Shown here: positions 34,661-44,591 of the stretch, one piece after another | Position numbering within the stretch: position 1 is the first letter of the stretch | Layout of the letters: every line of letters begins with the position of its first letter | Assembly: GCA_013362805.1 (NCBI GenBank) | Contig: JABFVL010000014.1 | Span: 1 to 64,000 of the forward strand | Length of the DNA: 64,000 nt | Reading direction: 5' to 3' | DNA from: Mycobacteriales bacterium | GTDB lineage: Bacteria > Actinomycetota > Actinomycetes > Mycobacteriales > QHCE01 | Program-made: the position numbers and the translations under genes | Notes under the pieces: generated by a model | Told to the model about the DNA's origin: nothing | The model's database searches: none | What the model saw: only the letters and a program-made list of their open reading frames with translations

Positions 34661-35967
34661 CCAACTCCCTCCTGACCCCGGGTATCAGCGGATAGCACTA
34701 TTACGAGAGACTTCGCGAATTGCCGAGCATGACCTATTCGCTCGGACGTGGTCGGATGCGAGGCAAACAACGCGAAAAGCACCGGATTCGGTTCCAAATC
34801 TGAGCGATTTGTCACAGCAAGCCGCCGATGCATCGCGATAAACGTCGACGGGTCGCCGGTGAGTTGCAACGAATGTTCATCAGCTCTGGCCTCAATCCGC
34901 CTAGACACGATGTTCGCAATTGGCGTGGCTAGGAAACCCACCAGCGCCAACAAGGCCATAATCAAAGCCATCGAGCGAGGATCAGCCACACTACTCACCC
35001 CAGCGCGAGCCAACAACGACTGCCACCCCAACAGCAAAAAGCCGGCCACACACAACGCCGCCGCGGCGACCGCTCCCAAACTGGTACCTACCAAAACGTC
35101 ATTGCTCTTCGCGTGACCAAGTTCGTGCGCGACCACCAACTTCACCTCGGACTCCGGCGCATCATTGAGCAGGTTGTCATACACCACAATGCGTCGCGAA
35201 GAACCAAAACCAGAGACATACGCGTTCAACGCAGTAGTCCGCCGCGACGCATCGGCAACCAGCACTTCCCTCACCGGCACACCATCGGCCGCTGCCATCT
35301 CCATCAGATCCGACCGCAAAGCTGAATCGGGCATAGGCTTGAAATTATTGAAAATTGGCTCGATCAACACCGGATACAAAAACGAAGCCACAAAAGTTAG
35401 CAGTGCGGCGGCCGCTGACACTGGAATCCACCACCACCGCGGCAGCGCCCGCACCACCGCATAAAAAGCCCACAGAGCCAAGGCCGTGATCAACGCGCCA
35501 ACAAGCCACGACTTGGCGACATCCACCGCCCAGCCGCCCCACGTATGTGTGGACAGGCCATGTCGACGCAGCACCACTTCTGCTCGCGCCCGAAGGGGCA
35601 AGACAACGAGCTGGCCAATCAGCCCTAGGGCCACGCCACCCAACAGAGCGCGCCACACCCAACCACCGCCCAAAGGGCGAGCCACCAACTCGACAATGCG
35701 CGCACCCCACGGGGTGAAGCCCAGCACTACTGTGACGAGCAGACCGAGAGCAAAGGCTCCCAAAGTCCAAGGGCGCAGCTGCGAGTGATACCGCTGCTCA
35801 GCGTCGATTTGCGCCGAGATGAAATCAGCACTGGCCGGTTGGCGACCCTGCTGACCGGGCTCGGCAGCATCCCACGGGATGAGCAGCCATGCCAACACCA
35901 CCAGAAGAGCGACGAGCACGCCCAAGGTGATCCACGCCGCTTGTCGAGAAGTCACCGCGCGATTCAA
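34657..35967 (-). CDS. M48-family membrane metalloprotease (Ste24/CAAX-type)
   Basis: The 436-residue protein has several N-terminal membrane helices (about 11-30, 67-88, 106-128, 155-172 and 180-202), then a zinc protease domain. HELGH at 281-285 supplies two zinc ligands, and Glu359 in RRIEARADEHS is the probable third. Two further helices lie between. The layout is that of CAAX-protease/HtpX relatives. It may degrade or process membrane proteins; the substrate is unknown. It is coupled to the downstream mannosyltransferase gene. Confidence 0.88.
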   Translation of the reverse strand: MNRAVTSRQAAWITLGVLVALLVVLAWLLIPWDAAEPGQQGRQPASADFISAQIDAEQRYHSQLRPWTLGAFALGLLVTVVLGFTPWGARIVELVARPLGGGWVWRALLGGVALGLIGQLVVLPLRARAEVVLRRHGLSTHTWGGWAVDVAKSWLVGALITALALWAFYAVVRALPRWWWIPVSAAAALLTFVASFLYPVLIEPIFNNFKPMPDSALRSDLMEMAAADGVPVREVLVADASRRTTALNAYVSGFGSSRRIVVYDNLLNDAPESEVKLVVAHELGHAKSNDVLVGTSLGAVAAAALCVAGFLLLGWQSLLARAGVSSVADPRSMALIMALLALVGFLATPIANIVSRRIEARADEHSLQLTGDPSTFIAMHRRLAVTNRSDLEPNPVLFALFASHPTTSERIGHARQFAKSLVIVLSADTRGQEGVG

Positions 35968-35993
35968 TCACGGCACGTATGCGTGTAGCGCGT

Positions 35994-36953
35994 TCAGCCC
36001 GGCCGGGCCGCTCCCGACACCCTGCCAGGCGCGGACACCGGAACTACCTGCACGTTCTGACCTGGTTGCGGGGCGTGCACCACTTGACCGTCCCCGGCGT
36101 ATAGCGCCACGTGGTAGATCGGTTCGCCATAGAACACCAGATCGCCCGGCTGGAGGTCGTTGGGAGAAACATGGGGGAAAGACGCGTATTGTTGACGAGC
36201 CGAATGAGCCATCTGCACACCGGCCCTACCCCACGCCGCAGCGGTCAGACCTGAGCAGTCGTATGCCGAAGGCCCGGCGGCGGCGAATTGGTAGGGCTTG
36301 CCCTGCTGGTCGAACGCGAAACGCAGTACCACCGCGGAGAGTCCTTGGCCTTGCCCGTCGTACGAAACAATTTTCGCGCCTTTGGGACGACCAGAGAGTT
36401 TGTCACGCAACTTGCCCCATTTTGTGAGGTCCTCGTTGATCCTTGTTTGCTTCTCGCGAAGCACCCGCTCTTGCTCGGCGCGCGTACCCACTTGGGCGTC
36501 AATCTCGTCTTTCGCTTCCCGCATTTGCCCCCGGGTGTCGGAAAGCTCGGCAAGCTGGTCATGACGATGCGCGTGCAACATTTGCAGCAGAGTGAGTTGG
36601 TCCAGCGCGGTCTGCGGACTACCCGTGGAGAGCAACATGGCCATCGCATCGACACCACCCGTGGTGTAAGCGGCGCTGGCCAACTCGTCGACACCACGTT
36701 GGCGCTCGGCGTATTGCTCTTCAACAGTCGAATACTTCGGCATCAATTCATCGAGCCGGGCTTGGCTTTCATCCAAAAGCACCTTGGCCTCGTGGTAGTC
36801 CTCCGCCGCGGTGACCATTTCTTGCTCAAGGCGGATCACTTGAGCCTCGGCATCGCCCAAGCTTGGGGGTGCAGGGTCCGCGTGCGCGCTGCGCATCCCA
36901 GGTACACACAATGCGACAGCAAGGATTGCGACGAGCACAGGATTTCGCGACAT
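35994..36953 (-). CDS. secreted NlpC/P60 peptidoglycan endopeptidase
   Basis: The 319-residue protein has a signal peptide (cleavage after SAHA), a long N-terminal coiled coil (about 30-190) and a C-terminal C40 domain. Catalytic residues are Cys in YDCSGL and His in HVALYAG; VVHAPQ carries the third polar residue. Such RipA-like enzymes cut the gamma-D-Glu-meso-DAP bond during cell separation. The ATG at 36953 has GGAGG 6 bases upstream and is preferred over an in-frame codon at 36992. The coiled coil probably autoinhibits or docks to FtsX-like partners; this is inference from homologues. Confidence 0.9.
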   Translation of the reverse strand: MSRNPVLVAILAVALCVPGMRSAHADPAPPSLGDAEAQVIRLEQEMVTAAEDYHEAKVLLDESQARLDELMPKYSTVEEQYAERQRGVDELASAAYTTGGVDAMAMLLSTGSPQTALDQLTLLQMLHAHRHDQLAELSDTRGQMREAKDEIDAQVGTRAEQERVLREKQTRINEDLTKWGKLRDKLSGRPKGAKIVSYDGQGQGLSAVVLRFAFDQQGKPYQFAAAGPSAYDCSGLTAAAWGRAGVQMAHSARQQYASFPHVSPNDLQPGDLVFYGEPIYHVALYAGDGQVVHAPQPGQNVQVVPVSAPGRVSGAARPG

Positions 36954-37045
36954 AGTGAACCTCCGCCTCGCCAGCAAAGTGAGCTGGCGCACGCGAGGTT
37001 AGAGAAATAGCTCCCGACCAACAAGACCCTGTGGATAACCACGTC

Positions 37046-38359
37046 CTACGCGCGGGACAACCGCTCAATCAAGGCTTGCGAGGGCACAGCGTGTCCGCCA
37101 GCGCGCAATGCGGAATTCGCGACCGCCTTGTCAGACGACACCACCAACAGTGGTCGGCCCGCCGGTTCGGCTCTGACGAGCTGTTCAATCAGTTCATCGG
37201 CAATTTGCGCCCCTTGGCTAAACAACACCCGCACACCGCGCGCGCTAGGAGCTATCCCCACCAAATGGTGGGTGCCGTCGAAAACCACTGTGATCTCAGC
37301 TCGGGTTTGCGCTGCCAGCCCCGCCAGTCCTTGCACCAAACGGTTTCGTTGGCGTTCCAATGAGATACCGCCGAACCCAGTCTTCGTCACGTTGTATCCA
37401 TCGACAATGACGTGCACTTTAGGCAGCATCAAAAGCTGTTCCAAGCGGGCCAACTCATCGGTGCCGCCTACTCGGCCCGGTTCGCCAGGTGTGGCGCCCC
37501 ACTGGGTCGCCACCAGATCCGCTGGCGAACCCGAGTCCTCAAGCGACAATTCGTCACGCAGTCCACGGGTGGCTTCGTTAATCGTCGCCAGCAACACCGC
37601 CAAGCGGGCGCTGTGAACATGACGCCCCACTCGCTCGGAATCTCGCACCGCGTGCGCCGCGACATTGGCGGCTTCAAGTTGAGCACGCAATCGACGTATT
37701 TCCGCCGCGTGAGTGCTGGAATCGGCAGCACGTCGGCCTCGTTCGGCGGAAAGATCACCGGTGAGTTTCGTCAGGTCACGCTCGGCTTTTCGCAGCTGCT
37801 GAGCGAGCTGTTTAGATTCTTCTCGCATATGCTCGAGTTCTCGGCGAGCTAGCGCGAGATCTTTTCGGGCTTTGTCCAGGTCAGAACGAGCCGTGCTTTT
37901 CGCTTTCTCCAACTGTTGTTCAAGCTGTTGAGTAGCCCGTTCCACTTCGGTGTGGGAATCGGTTTCCGGGGTCGCCAACCTCACCCACTCTTCCCATCCC
38001 TCAGCCTGGGTGAGATAGGCGATGGCGGCGACATCCACCGGATCGGCCGCCTCGACGGGCGCACCCGCCATCACGGCCTCGCCCAGAGCACCCGTGGTAA
38101 GAACGACCTTTTCAGCCACGTGGTCCCGAAATTCGGTGTCGGTGGCAAGGGCCGCAACAAGCGGAGTAGCCGCCATTTTGGCCCGTCGACTTGCCGTGAA
38201 TCTTCGAAATTTACGGAGATTTCCCGGTATTTGTGCAGGTGAAAGCGCAGGAAGCACCCCCGATGCCAGCGAGATCACTCGAAGTCGGACAGCATCGGGC
38301 AAACTCACCGAACCCGCGTGATGAGTGGCGGCGTCGCTAGATGATTCGGATTCGGCCAT
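37046..38359 (-). CDS. NYN-domain (YacP-like) RNA-binding protein
   Basis: The 437-residue protein has an N-terminal helical domain (about 20-130, with IPGNLRKFRRFTASRRAKMA), a coiled coil of 100 or more residues, and a C-terminal NYN/PIN-like nuclease domain. The last begins VHVIVDGYNVTKTGFGG and contains VVFDGTHH and VVSSDKAVAN, whose aspartates would bind metal. YacP/Rae1-type proteins cleave or bind RNA at the ribosome. The coiled-coil N-terminal form is specific to actinobacteria and its target is unknown. It is divergent from the exonuclease gene. Confidence 0.85.
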   Translation of the reverse strand: MAESESSSDAATHHAGSVSLPDAVRLRVISLASGVLPALSPAQIPGNLRKFRRFTASRRAKMAATPLVAALATDTEFRDHVAEKVVLTTGALGEAVMAGAPVEAADPVDVAAIAYLTQAEGWEEWVRLATPETDSHTEVERATQQLEQQLEKAKSTARSDLDKARKDLALARRELEHMREESKQLAQQLRKAERDLTKLTGDLSAERGRRAADSSTHAAEIRRLRAQLEAANVAAHAVRDSERVGRHVHSARLAVLLATINEATRGLRDELSLEDSGSPADLVATQWGATPGEPGRVGGTDELARLEQLLMLPKVHVIVDGYNVTKTGFGGISLERQRNRLVQGLAGLAAQTRAEITVVFDGTHHLVGIAPSARGVRVLFSQGAQIADELIEQLVRAEPAGRPLLVVSSDKAVANSALRAGGHAVPSQALIERLSRA

Positions 38360-38418
38360 AGTTCAATCATCGGTTACTAGCGCACGAGTGTCCCGTAAGG
38401 GGCAACGAAAAAGCGTCA

Positions 38419-39054
38419 GTGGCGCCCCGTACTGTGTGCTCCGTGCAATCTGGACTTGATGCTGCGGCCCTTTCTCAACAGACGCTCCAGGACGTGATGT
38501 TCGTCGTGGTCGATCTGGAAACCACGGGCATGAATCCAGAAACCGATCGCATCACCGAAATCGCGGCGGTGCAGGTGCGTGGGGAAAACGTCCTCGCCGA
38601 ATTCAGCACATTGGTAAATCCCGAGGTAGAAATCTCGGAGTTCATCACCCGTTTGACCGGCATCACGAACGAGGCTGTCGCGAGCTCTCCCAGTGTGGAA
38701 CACGTCTTGCCAACATTTGTGGAATTCGCACGCGCCGGTGTGCTCGTCGCCCACAACGCACCATTTGACGTGGGGTTTTTGCGAGCCGCATGCGCCCGCT
38801 ATGGCCTGAGGTGGCCCACGATTCCCGTGGTAGACACTGTCGCGCTGGCCAGGCGGCTCGTTTCTCCAACCGAAGTTGAAAACCACAAACTGTCCACCTT
38901 GGCTGGGCTTTTCAACGCGAAGACAACGCCTAACCACCGAGCTTTAGATGACGCCCGAGCCACAGTCACGGTGCTTCAACATTTACTCGCCCGGGCGGCT
39001 CCCATGGGGGTGCGTAACGTCGACGAGCTATGCGCATACGCTGAAGCGTTATGA
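38419..39054 (+). CDS. DnaQ-like 3'-5' exonuclease (DEDDh)
   Basis: The protein of up to 211 residues has the DEDDh exonuclease fold: VVVDLETTGMNPE (motif I), HNAPFDVGFL (motif II) and NHRALDDARAT (motif III). All metal-binding acidic residues and the His are present. It could be a stand-alone proofreading-like subunit or a DNA repair nuclease. The start is uncertain: GTG at 38419, GTG at 38443 and ATG at 38497 are all in frame and none has a good Shine-Dalgarno. The stop overlaps the start of the NUDIX gene. Confidence 0.88.
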   Translation: MAPRTVCSVQSGLDAAALSQQTLQDVMFVVVDLETTGMNPETDRITEIAAVQVRGENVLAEFSTLVNPEVEISEFITRLTGITNEAVASSPSVEHVLPTFVEFARAGVLVAHNAPFDVGFLRAACARYGLRWPTIPVVDTVALARRLVSPTEVENHKLSTLAGLFNAKTTPNHRALDDARATVTVLQHLLARAAPMGVRNVDELCAYAEAL

Positions 39055-39593
39055 GCCTTCCCCGTCGCCTCGCATATCGCTGTTATCGGATGATGCCCGG
39101 CAAACTGCGCACACGCATGGTGCGGATGTTCACTCCGAATTTCACCGTCGGCGCTGTGGTGCTGCTGCGCGACGAATCATCGCGCCTGTTGATGGTACGT
39201 AAGCCCGGCGAGCGGGGCTGGTCATTGCCCGGTGGATTGTTGAACCGCCACGAAAGCCCGGCAGCGGCCGCGCGGCGTGAGCTTTTCGAAGAGACCGGGG
39301 TCGAGGTGTCCGAGGTTACCTCGGCTCAACCCAATGCTCTGCTATATCCACGAGCTCAGCAGGTGGACATGGTCTTTACCGCGACTGTGGACAGTTCGGT
39401 GTCGTTGAAGCCGGATCGGGTGGAGATCGAGCAAGCCGCGTGGCACGATATGAGTCGTTTGCCTGAGGTCACCGTTGCGACGGCGCGTCTACTCGCCGCG
39501 TTTCAGTCTGGCCCCTATGCTGACTATCTCCCTGATGCCCCCGATTCCGCTCAAGCCATCGCGGCGCTGGTCAAACCGGCACCGAAAAAATAA
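39051..39593 (+). CDS. NUDIX hydrolase
   Basis: The 180-residue protein contains a complete Nudix box: GGLLNRHESP followed by AAARRELFEETGVEV, with the REx2EE core that binds magnesium. The N-terminus (RRLAYRCYRMMPGKLRTRMVR) is basic and often seen in actinobacterial members. It hydrolyses a nucleoside diphosphate linked to another moiety; the substrate is unknown. It overlaps the exonuclease gene by four bases, so they are probably made together, which would fit nucleotide sanitation or repair. Confidence 0.9.
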   Translation: MSLPRRLAYRCYRMMPGKLRTRMVRMFTPNFTVGAVVLLRDESSRLLMVRKPGERGWSLPGGLLNRHESPAAAARRELFEETGVEVSEVTSAQPNALLYPRAQQVDMVFTATVDSSVSLKPDRVEIEQAAWHDMSRLPEVTVATARLLAAFQSGPYADYLPDAPDSAQAIAALVKPAPKK

Positions 39594-39619
39594 CCCTTTA
39601 GTTGAAGTCGATACTTTCT

Positions 39620-40411
39620 ATGGTCTATACGTCTCACGCTGGGCAGCCGCGCTGTGCTGTTGTGCTCGCGGCGGGTCTGGGCACACGCCTTGCCCCACTT
39701 ACGACACTCCGCCCTAAACCACTATGCCCAATCGGAAATTCAACGCCACTGGATGACGCACTGACTCGCGCGGGTTCGCTACAGGTCGCCGTCAACGCAT
39801 CATGGCTGGCCGATCAAGTCCGGGAACATGTGGGCGACCGAGCGCATATCTCCCACGAACCCACGCCGCTAGGAACAGCCGGGGCGATCGGCAAGCTCAA
39901 CGACTGGATCGACGGACGCGACGTCACCATCTACAACGCAGATGCCTACATTCGAGGCGAAATTCCAGACCTAGACGCCGAAGCGATCACGGTTGACGGA
40001 CGCAGCGCCGACCCGGACGAGCCAATCTTGCTGGTTGTCCGGGACGACGAACGCGGAGACTTCGGCCCCTGGCGATTCATCGGCATTTCACACCTACCCG
40101 CCAAATACGCCGCCAAGCTGCAAGCGGTACCCAGTGGGCTATACGCCGAGGTGTGGCGCAAGGCCGCTACCCGTGGGCGCCTGCAGCTTGTGCCATTTCA
40201 CGGAACCTTCTACGACTGCGGCACGCCTCGGGATTACCTAATGGCGAACCTGCACGCCAGTGGCGGCGCCTCCGTGGTGGGACATGGCGCCGATGTTCAA
40301 GGGCAGCTCACCCGAAGTGTCGTCTGGCCGGACAGCTATGTGGGGCCAAAGGAACACCTGATCGAAACAATCCGTGCCGGAGACCTCACGGTCACTACAA
40401 TCGAAGCATGA
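39620..40411 (+). CDS. sugar-phosphate nucleotidyltransferase
   Basis: The protein (263 residues from the ATG at 39620, 269 from a TTG at 39602) has the nucleotidyltransferase signature AAGLGTRLAPLTTLRPKP and the metal-binding NADAY. A short C-terminal part (GHGADVQGQLTRSVVWPDSY) resembles the left-handed helix start of GDP-mannose or glucose-1-phosphate enzymes. It may activate mannose or glucose for envelope glycans. The specificity is not decided by sequence. Its TGA overlaps the ATG of the next gene. Confidence 0.82.
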   Translation: MVYTSHAGQPRCAVVLAAGLGTRLAPLTTLRPKPLCPIGNSTPLDDALTRAGSLQVAVNASWLADQVREHVGDRAHISHEPTPLGTAGAIGKLNDWIDGRDVTIYNADAYIRGEIPDLDAEAITVDGRSADPDEPILLVVRDDERGDFGPWRFIGISHLPAKYAAKLQAVPSGLYAEVWRKAATRGRLQLVPFHGTFYDCGTPRDYLMANLHASGGASVVGHGADVQGQLTRSVVWPDSYVGPKEHLIETIRAGDLTVTTIEA

Positions 40412-40698
40412 TCACCGCAATCGTGCATATTTCTTGCGCAAATGACATCATCCCGGAAGTGGCCGAGACGATAGCCGGGCACCCAGCTGTCAGCGAGGTG
40501 TACTCCGTGACGGGCGGAATGGATCTGATCGCTATGGTGCGTGTTCGGCACTTCGAAGACCTCGCGGACACCATCGCGGGCGGGATAAATAAAGTCCCAG
40601 GAGTGATTGAAACCTCCACCCACGTGGCATTTCGCACTTACTCACGTCACGACTTGGAAGCGACCTTTAGCCTAGGGCTGGAGGAATCTGACGGATAA
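40408..40698 (+). CDS. stand-alone Lrp/AsnC ligand-binding domain protein
   Basis: The 96-residue protein is only the C-terminal RAM domain of Lrp/AsnC regulators: ITAIVHISCANDII, then HPAVSEVYSVTGGMDLIAMVRV and ETSTHVAFRTYS. There is no helix-turn-helix. Such proteins bind amino acids and can modulate full-length partners. In many actinobacteria a gene of this type sits near trpD and the cytochrome oxidase genes, as here. The ATG at 40408 overlaps the preceding stop (ATGA); a longer frame from 40153 is not supported. Confidence 0.86.
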   Translation: MITAIVHISCANDIIPEVAETIAGHPAVSEVYSVTGGMDLIAMVRVRHFEDLADTIAGGINKVPGVIETSTHVAFRTYSRHDLEATFSLGLEESDG

Positions 40699-40745
40699 GT
40701 CGTCCCGTCCTGCTCGAGTCCCAGCGACTAAGCGAGAATAAACCT

Positions 40746-41858
40746 GTGACCCCAGAACAGCAGCACACAAACTTTGGGACCTTGCTGGCCGAGAAACGCG
40801 CCGCCGAGGATCCCTCCATGCTGCTCGCCAACTACTGGCATCGCCTAAACGAGAAAATCGCGGATAAAGAGGCGCAATACAGTCGGCAGCTGATAGACGA
40901 CATCGAACTCGCCGTGCTCGTCGAACAGCGCGAATGGCTCGGGCTGTTCTTGGCCACCGATCAACACGGGCAAGTCATTGCAAACCCGCACATCCCCATC
41001 GCGCACGCATTCATCGACGAACAATGCCCCATCATCACCTGCGCTTGGGGCCCAGCCGCTCCAAGCTCGGCAGTGTTTCTTCTGGTCAACGAATTGCCAC
41101 GAGACCATGAAGCACTGTATGAACTCCTTAACAACATCGCGACATTCATAGAAATCGGACCACCTGGCTGTGCGGCGGTAGCCCTATTCAGCAGCATCAG
41201 CAAACTCGGCACCAAACGCTTCGACTCCGCCGACGGCTTCACGATCATCGACCCAGCGACCGCTCTTCGGACCAGCTTGGACGTGCACCACATCCGCACA
41301 GCTCGACGGGTAGCCGCTGCCCGCATCGCACTACCCACCGCCATCGTCGGAGTTGGCGGTGGCGATCTCGTTCCCCGCACAGTGCTGGATTTCTTTAAGA
41401 AAAGAGAATTCTTCCGGCGACCCGCCCCACACACCGATGTGCGGACCTTCCTGTCCGCACCGTCTTCGCACCTGGACCTCGCCCTTTGGCGGCGGCTCAG
41501 CGCCTTCACCACTCGCGTCGAACGGCAAGAGGTATTGCGCGTCGAGAGTCTGTTGCGCGACTACGCCAATAAACAACAGTTTTGGCAGCAGCTTGATCCA
41601 GCCACCGCGAACGAATACGCGCAACGCACTGTCCGCGAGCTCCGGTTCAATCTGGGTTGGAACTCCGCCGTCATCGACTCCATTTTCACCTATGGCGTGC
41701 CAGCGGTTCAGAACTTGTTCACCACCTGGCGGGAAAGCATCGCAGACCGCCGCACAGCCGCACAGAAGGAAGAAGCGACCGTGCTGGCGACTAGACCCAG
41801 ACCAGCGATCAAACGCGCCGCTGGCCGCCCCTCAACGCCCGGGGACAAAAAAAGCTAG
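40746..41858 (+). CDS. hypothetical 370-residue protein
   Basis: I do not recognise this protein. It is hydrophilic, without signal peptide or membrane helix. Its N-terminal half mixes strands and helices (GLFLATDQHGQVIANPHIPI, SSAVFLLVNELPRDHEALYEL). The second half is helical (VERQEVLRVESLLRDYA) and the tail is basic (RPAIKRAAGRPSTPGDKK), possibly nucleic-acid binding. It starts at GTG 47 bases after the Lrp-like gene and its last four bases overlap the stop of convergent trpD. The tail and isolation give no function. Confidence 0.55.
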   Translation: MTPEQQHTNFGTLLAEKRAAEDPSMLLANYWHRLNEKIADKEAQYSRQLIDDIELAVLVEQREWLGLFLATDQHGQVIANPHIPIAHAFIDEQCPIITCAWGPAAPSSAVFLLVNELPRDHEALYELLNNIATFIEIGPPGCAAVALFSSISKLGTKRFDSADGFTIIDPATALRTSLDVHHIRTARRVAAARIALPTAIVGVGGGDLVPRTVLDFFKKREFFRRPAPHTDVRTFLSAPSSHLDLALWRRLSAFTTRVERQEVLRVESLLRDYANKQQFWQQLDPATANEYAQRTVRELRFNLGWNSAVIDSIFTYGVPAVQNLFTTWRESIADRRTAAQKEEATVLATRPRPAIKRAAGRPSTPGDKKS

Positions 41859-42892
41859 CGAGTCGCCACTACCCAACGTTCCAGAACCTTCGCCGGAGCC
41901 CCGGAAGCGACAACGTTACGCGCTGCGTCTACCTGTTGGCGCCACAGCGTCACGATATCGGCGTCAGCGGCAAACCGGTGATAGGCAACCAGTGCGGCGG
42001 CGGCATTCGCGATTACCGCATCCGAGATTGGGCTAGGAGTGCCCTCAAACACCTCACGAGCGATGCGCGCATTTACGCTAGCGTCGCCGCCCTTAAGCGC
42101 TTCGATCGGCGCCTCAGATACCCCAATATCCGCGGGCGTGACAGCGAACTGTCGGACCGATCCCTCACTGACCGCCCACACTTCCGTCGGTCCAGTCAGC
42201 GTGAATTCGTCCAAACCATCATGACCGCGCAACACCAGCGCGCTGGCCCCACGCGCGGCAAGTGCACCAGCCATAATGGGGGCCATTCGGACGTCGGCAC
42301 ATCCAATAGCTCCGGCTTGAGGCTGGGCCGGGTTCGTCAATGGACCCAGAAAGTTGAACACTGTTGGGACGCCCAAGGCCCGCCGAACCACGGCGGCGTG
42401 GCGATACCCAGTGTGGAATCGCGGGGCGAAGCAGAATCCGATGCCTGCCTCCTCCACGCTCTTCACCACGCCTTCTGGCATCAGATCTATGGCTACCCCA
42501 AGTTCTTCCAACAGATCAGCGGATCCGCACAGAGACGAGGCGGCCCGATTGCCGTGTTTCACCACTGGAACGCCTGCAGCGGCGATTACCACAGCGGCCA
42601 TGGTTGAGATATTGGCCGTGCCGGCTTGATCACCGCCAGTGCCAACGATGTCAACCGCGTCGGGAAACTGCGGCATGGGAGTGGCGTGTTGCACCATCAC
42701 TTGGGCAAACGCGGCAAGCTCGATTGGTGTTACCCCTTTTGCCCGCAACGCGACGGCAAATCCGGCGATCTGCACATCAGTGGCTTCACCGGTCATGATG
42801 GTTTGCATTGCCCACGCTGCTTGCTCTGGAGTGAGGTTCTCCCCGTTGAGCAGGACGGTGAGCAGAGCTGGCCAGTTGTTAGGGGCGTTCAT
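41855..42892 (-). CDS. trpD: anthranilate phosphoribosyltransferase
   Basis: The 345-residue enzyme transfers phosphoribosyl from PRPP to anthranilate in tryptophan synthesis. The PRPP site is visible as VGTGGDQAGTANISTM and the anthranilate region as KHGNRAASSLCGSADLLEELG. The N-terminal helix bundle starts ALLTVLLNGENLT. The reading frame continues upstream to 43108 but that extension crosses a hairpin and has no family similarity, so the ATG at 42892 is used. No other trp gene is nearby. PriA at 13 kb probably supplies the next isomerase step. Confidence 0.94.
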   Translation of the reverse strand: MNAPNNWPALLTVLLNGENLTPEQAAWAMQTIMTGEATDVQIAGFAVALRAKGVTPIELAAFAQVMVQHATPMPQFPDAVDIVGTGGDQAGTANISTMAAVVIAAAGVPVVKHGNRAASSLCGSADLLEELGVAIDLMPEGVVKSVEEAGIGFCFAPRFHTGYRHAAVVRRALGVPTVFNFLGPLTNPAQPQAGAIGCADVRMAPIMAGALAARGASALVLRGHDGLDEFTLTGPTEVWAVSEGSVRQFAVTPADIGVSEAPIEALKGGDASVNARIAREVFEGTPSPISDAVIANAAAALVAYHRFAADADIVTLWRQQVDAARNVVASGAPAKVLERWVVATR

Positions 42893-42945
42893 GAGTGGCA
42901 CTTTACTTCCTACTAGACGCCTGAACGAGATCACGGCTACAACGA

Positions 42946-42988
42946 ATCGGGGCGAATACACTCGTATTTTGAGTGCATTCGCCCCGAT
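42946..42988 (-). terminator. hairpin terminator of the ctaE-qcrCAB operon
   Basis: An 18-bp stem (42946-42963 with 42971-42988, one G-U pair) with a 7-base loop lies 16 bases beyond the qcrB stop. On the minus strand it is followed by a short T-containing stretch. It separates the cytochrome operon from trpD. Confidence 0.8.
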
Positions 42989-43004
42989 CTTCGGGTTTGA
43001 AACA

Positions 43005-44591
43005 TTATTCCTTGTGGCCGCCAGCGAGCGCTTTCTGCTCAGCTTCCACATCTGAACGCCGCTCGACGGGGAAGAAGACTCCTCGTGGTTGGGCGCCGGT
43101 CGCGCCAATCTTATTCATCTTCTTAGGCACTGGCGCGCCCGCATATTCCAAATGGGTGTGGCCATGCTCATCTACCTCACCCAGCGGCTGGTGAACCTCA
43201 ATGAACTCACCGTGCGGAAGCCGCTTGATAATGCCGGTCTCCAGACCATGCGCCAAGACTTCACGGTCGTGCTGTTGAAGCCCCAGGCAAATACGATATG
43301 TCACGAAATACACCAGCGGCGGCACGATGATCAGGCCTATTCGTCCAGCCCAAGTCATCGCGTTCAAGCTGATGTCGAATTTCTCGGCGATGATGTCGTT
43401 ACCACCCGAGATCAGCAGAATGAGCAGGACGCTGACGACCATCGCACCAAGACCGGTGCGCGCAGGAACATCTCGAGGACGCTGCAGCAGGTTATGGAAG
43501 TGCACATCCTTAGTGAACTTCGCCTCAAGGAACGGCCATAGCGCGGCGAGGGTAAACACCACGCCAGGGAAAACCACCGACGGCCAGAAGACAGCCGGGA
43601 TCGTGTAATCGAAGTTTCGGGTTTCCCAGGCAGGCCACAATCGAATCCAGCCGTCAATCCAGCCGACATAAAAGTCAGGCTGCGAACCAGCCGAAACAAC
43701 CTCGCCCTTATAGGGGCCAAACAACCAAATTGGGTTGATCTGGAACCAGCCACCAAGCATGGCTAGCACCCCGAAGACGATCATGAAGAACCCGCCGCCC
43801 TTGGCCGCGAAGCCAGGGAACATGCGCTCGCCCATCACGTTCTTCTCGGTACGGCCCTTGCCGGGAAACTGCGTGTGCTTTTGCTTGACCAGCAGCGCCA
43901 TGTGCGCGGCTACCAAGCCCACCAAAATGGCTGGAATAAGCAGCACGTGCGTGATGTACAGACGAGGAATGATCTCGCCGCCACCCGGAAACTCTCCGCC
44001 AAAAATCGCGTAGGCAACCCACGTTCCGACCAAAGGAATGGACAGAATGATGGCGTTCATGATTCGCAAACCGGTGCCGGAAAGCGCATCGTCGGGAATG
44101 GAGTATCCCGCGAAGCCTTCGAGCATGCCCAAGGTCAACAGACCAATACCGATCAGCCAGTTAAGTTCACGCGGCTTGCGGAACGCGCCGGTGAAGAAGG
44201 TGCGGAACATGTGCACCGTCATCGCGCCAACAAAAACCAGCGCGGCCCAGTGGTGAATCTGTCGCATGATCAGACCACCACGAACATCGAAAGAGATGTC
44301 TAGTGAGGTGGCGTAAGCGCGAGACATTTCCACGCCCTTGAGCGGGGTGTAGCTACCGTCGTAGACGACCTCGGTCATTGAGGGGTCGAAGAACAGCGTC
44401 AGAAATGTTCCAGTGAGCAGCAGAACCACAAACGAGTAGAGCGCGATCTCACCGAGCATAAAGGACCAGTGGTCAGGGAAGACTTTGTTGAAGATGCGCC
44501 GCATGGGCGTGGCTACCGTGAGCCGGTCATCAACAAACTTTGCCCCTGCAGCCGGCAATTGTGCCGGCTTAATTTTCGGTAGCAGTTTCAT
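43005..44591 (-). CDS. qcrB: menaquinol-cytochrome c reductase cytochrome b subunit
   Basis: The 528-residue subunit binds two b hemes and oxidises menaquinol in the bc1 complex. Heme ligand histidines are visible in [20 protein letters not shown] and in [22 protein letters not shown]; the quinol-site segment [17 protein letters not shown] follows. The long C-terminal extension after helix 8 is typical of actinobacterial QcrB. The gene overlaps qcrA by four bases, in the order qcrC-qcrA-qcrB. It forms a supercomplex with the aa3 oxidase. Confidence 0.97.
   Translation of the reverse strand: MKLLPKIKPAQLPAAGAKFVDDRLTVATPMRRIFNKVFPDHWSFMLGEIALYSFVVLLLTGTFLTLFFDPSMTEVVYDGSYTPLKGVEMSRAYATSLDISFDVRGGLIMRQIHHWAALVFVGAMTVHMFRTFFTGAFRKPRELNWLIGIGLLTLGMLEGFAGYSIPDDALSGTGLRIMNAIILSIPLVGTWVAYAIFGGEFPGGGEIIPRLYITHVLLIPAILVGLVAAHMALLVKQKHTQFPGKGRTEKNVMGERMFPGFAAKGGGFFMIVFGVLAMLGGWFQINPIWLFGPYKGEVVSAGSQPDFYVGWIDGWIRLWPAWETRNFDYTIPAVFWPSVVFPGVVFTLAALWPFLEAKFTKDVHFHNLLQRPRDVPARTGLGAMVVSVLLILLISGGNDIIAEKFDISLNAMTWAGRIGLIIVPPLVYFVTYRICLGLQQHDREVLAHGLETGIIKRLPHGEFIEVHQPLGEVDEHGHTHLEYAGAPVPKKMNKIGATGAQPRGVFFPVERRSDVEAEQKALAGGHKE

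Noticed and set aside
42893-43108. N-terminal extension of trpD
   Set aside because: It crosses the terminator hairpin of the cytochrome operon and overlaps the end of qcrB; there is no similarity to TrpD.
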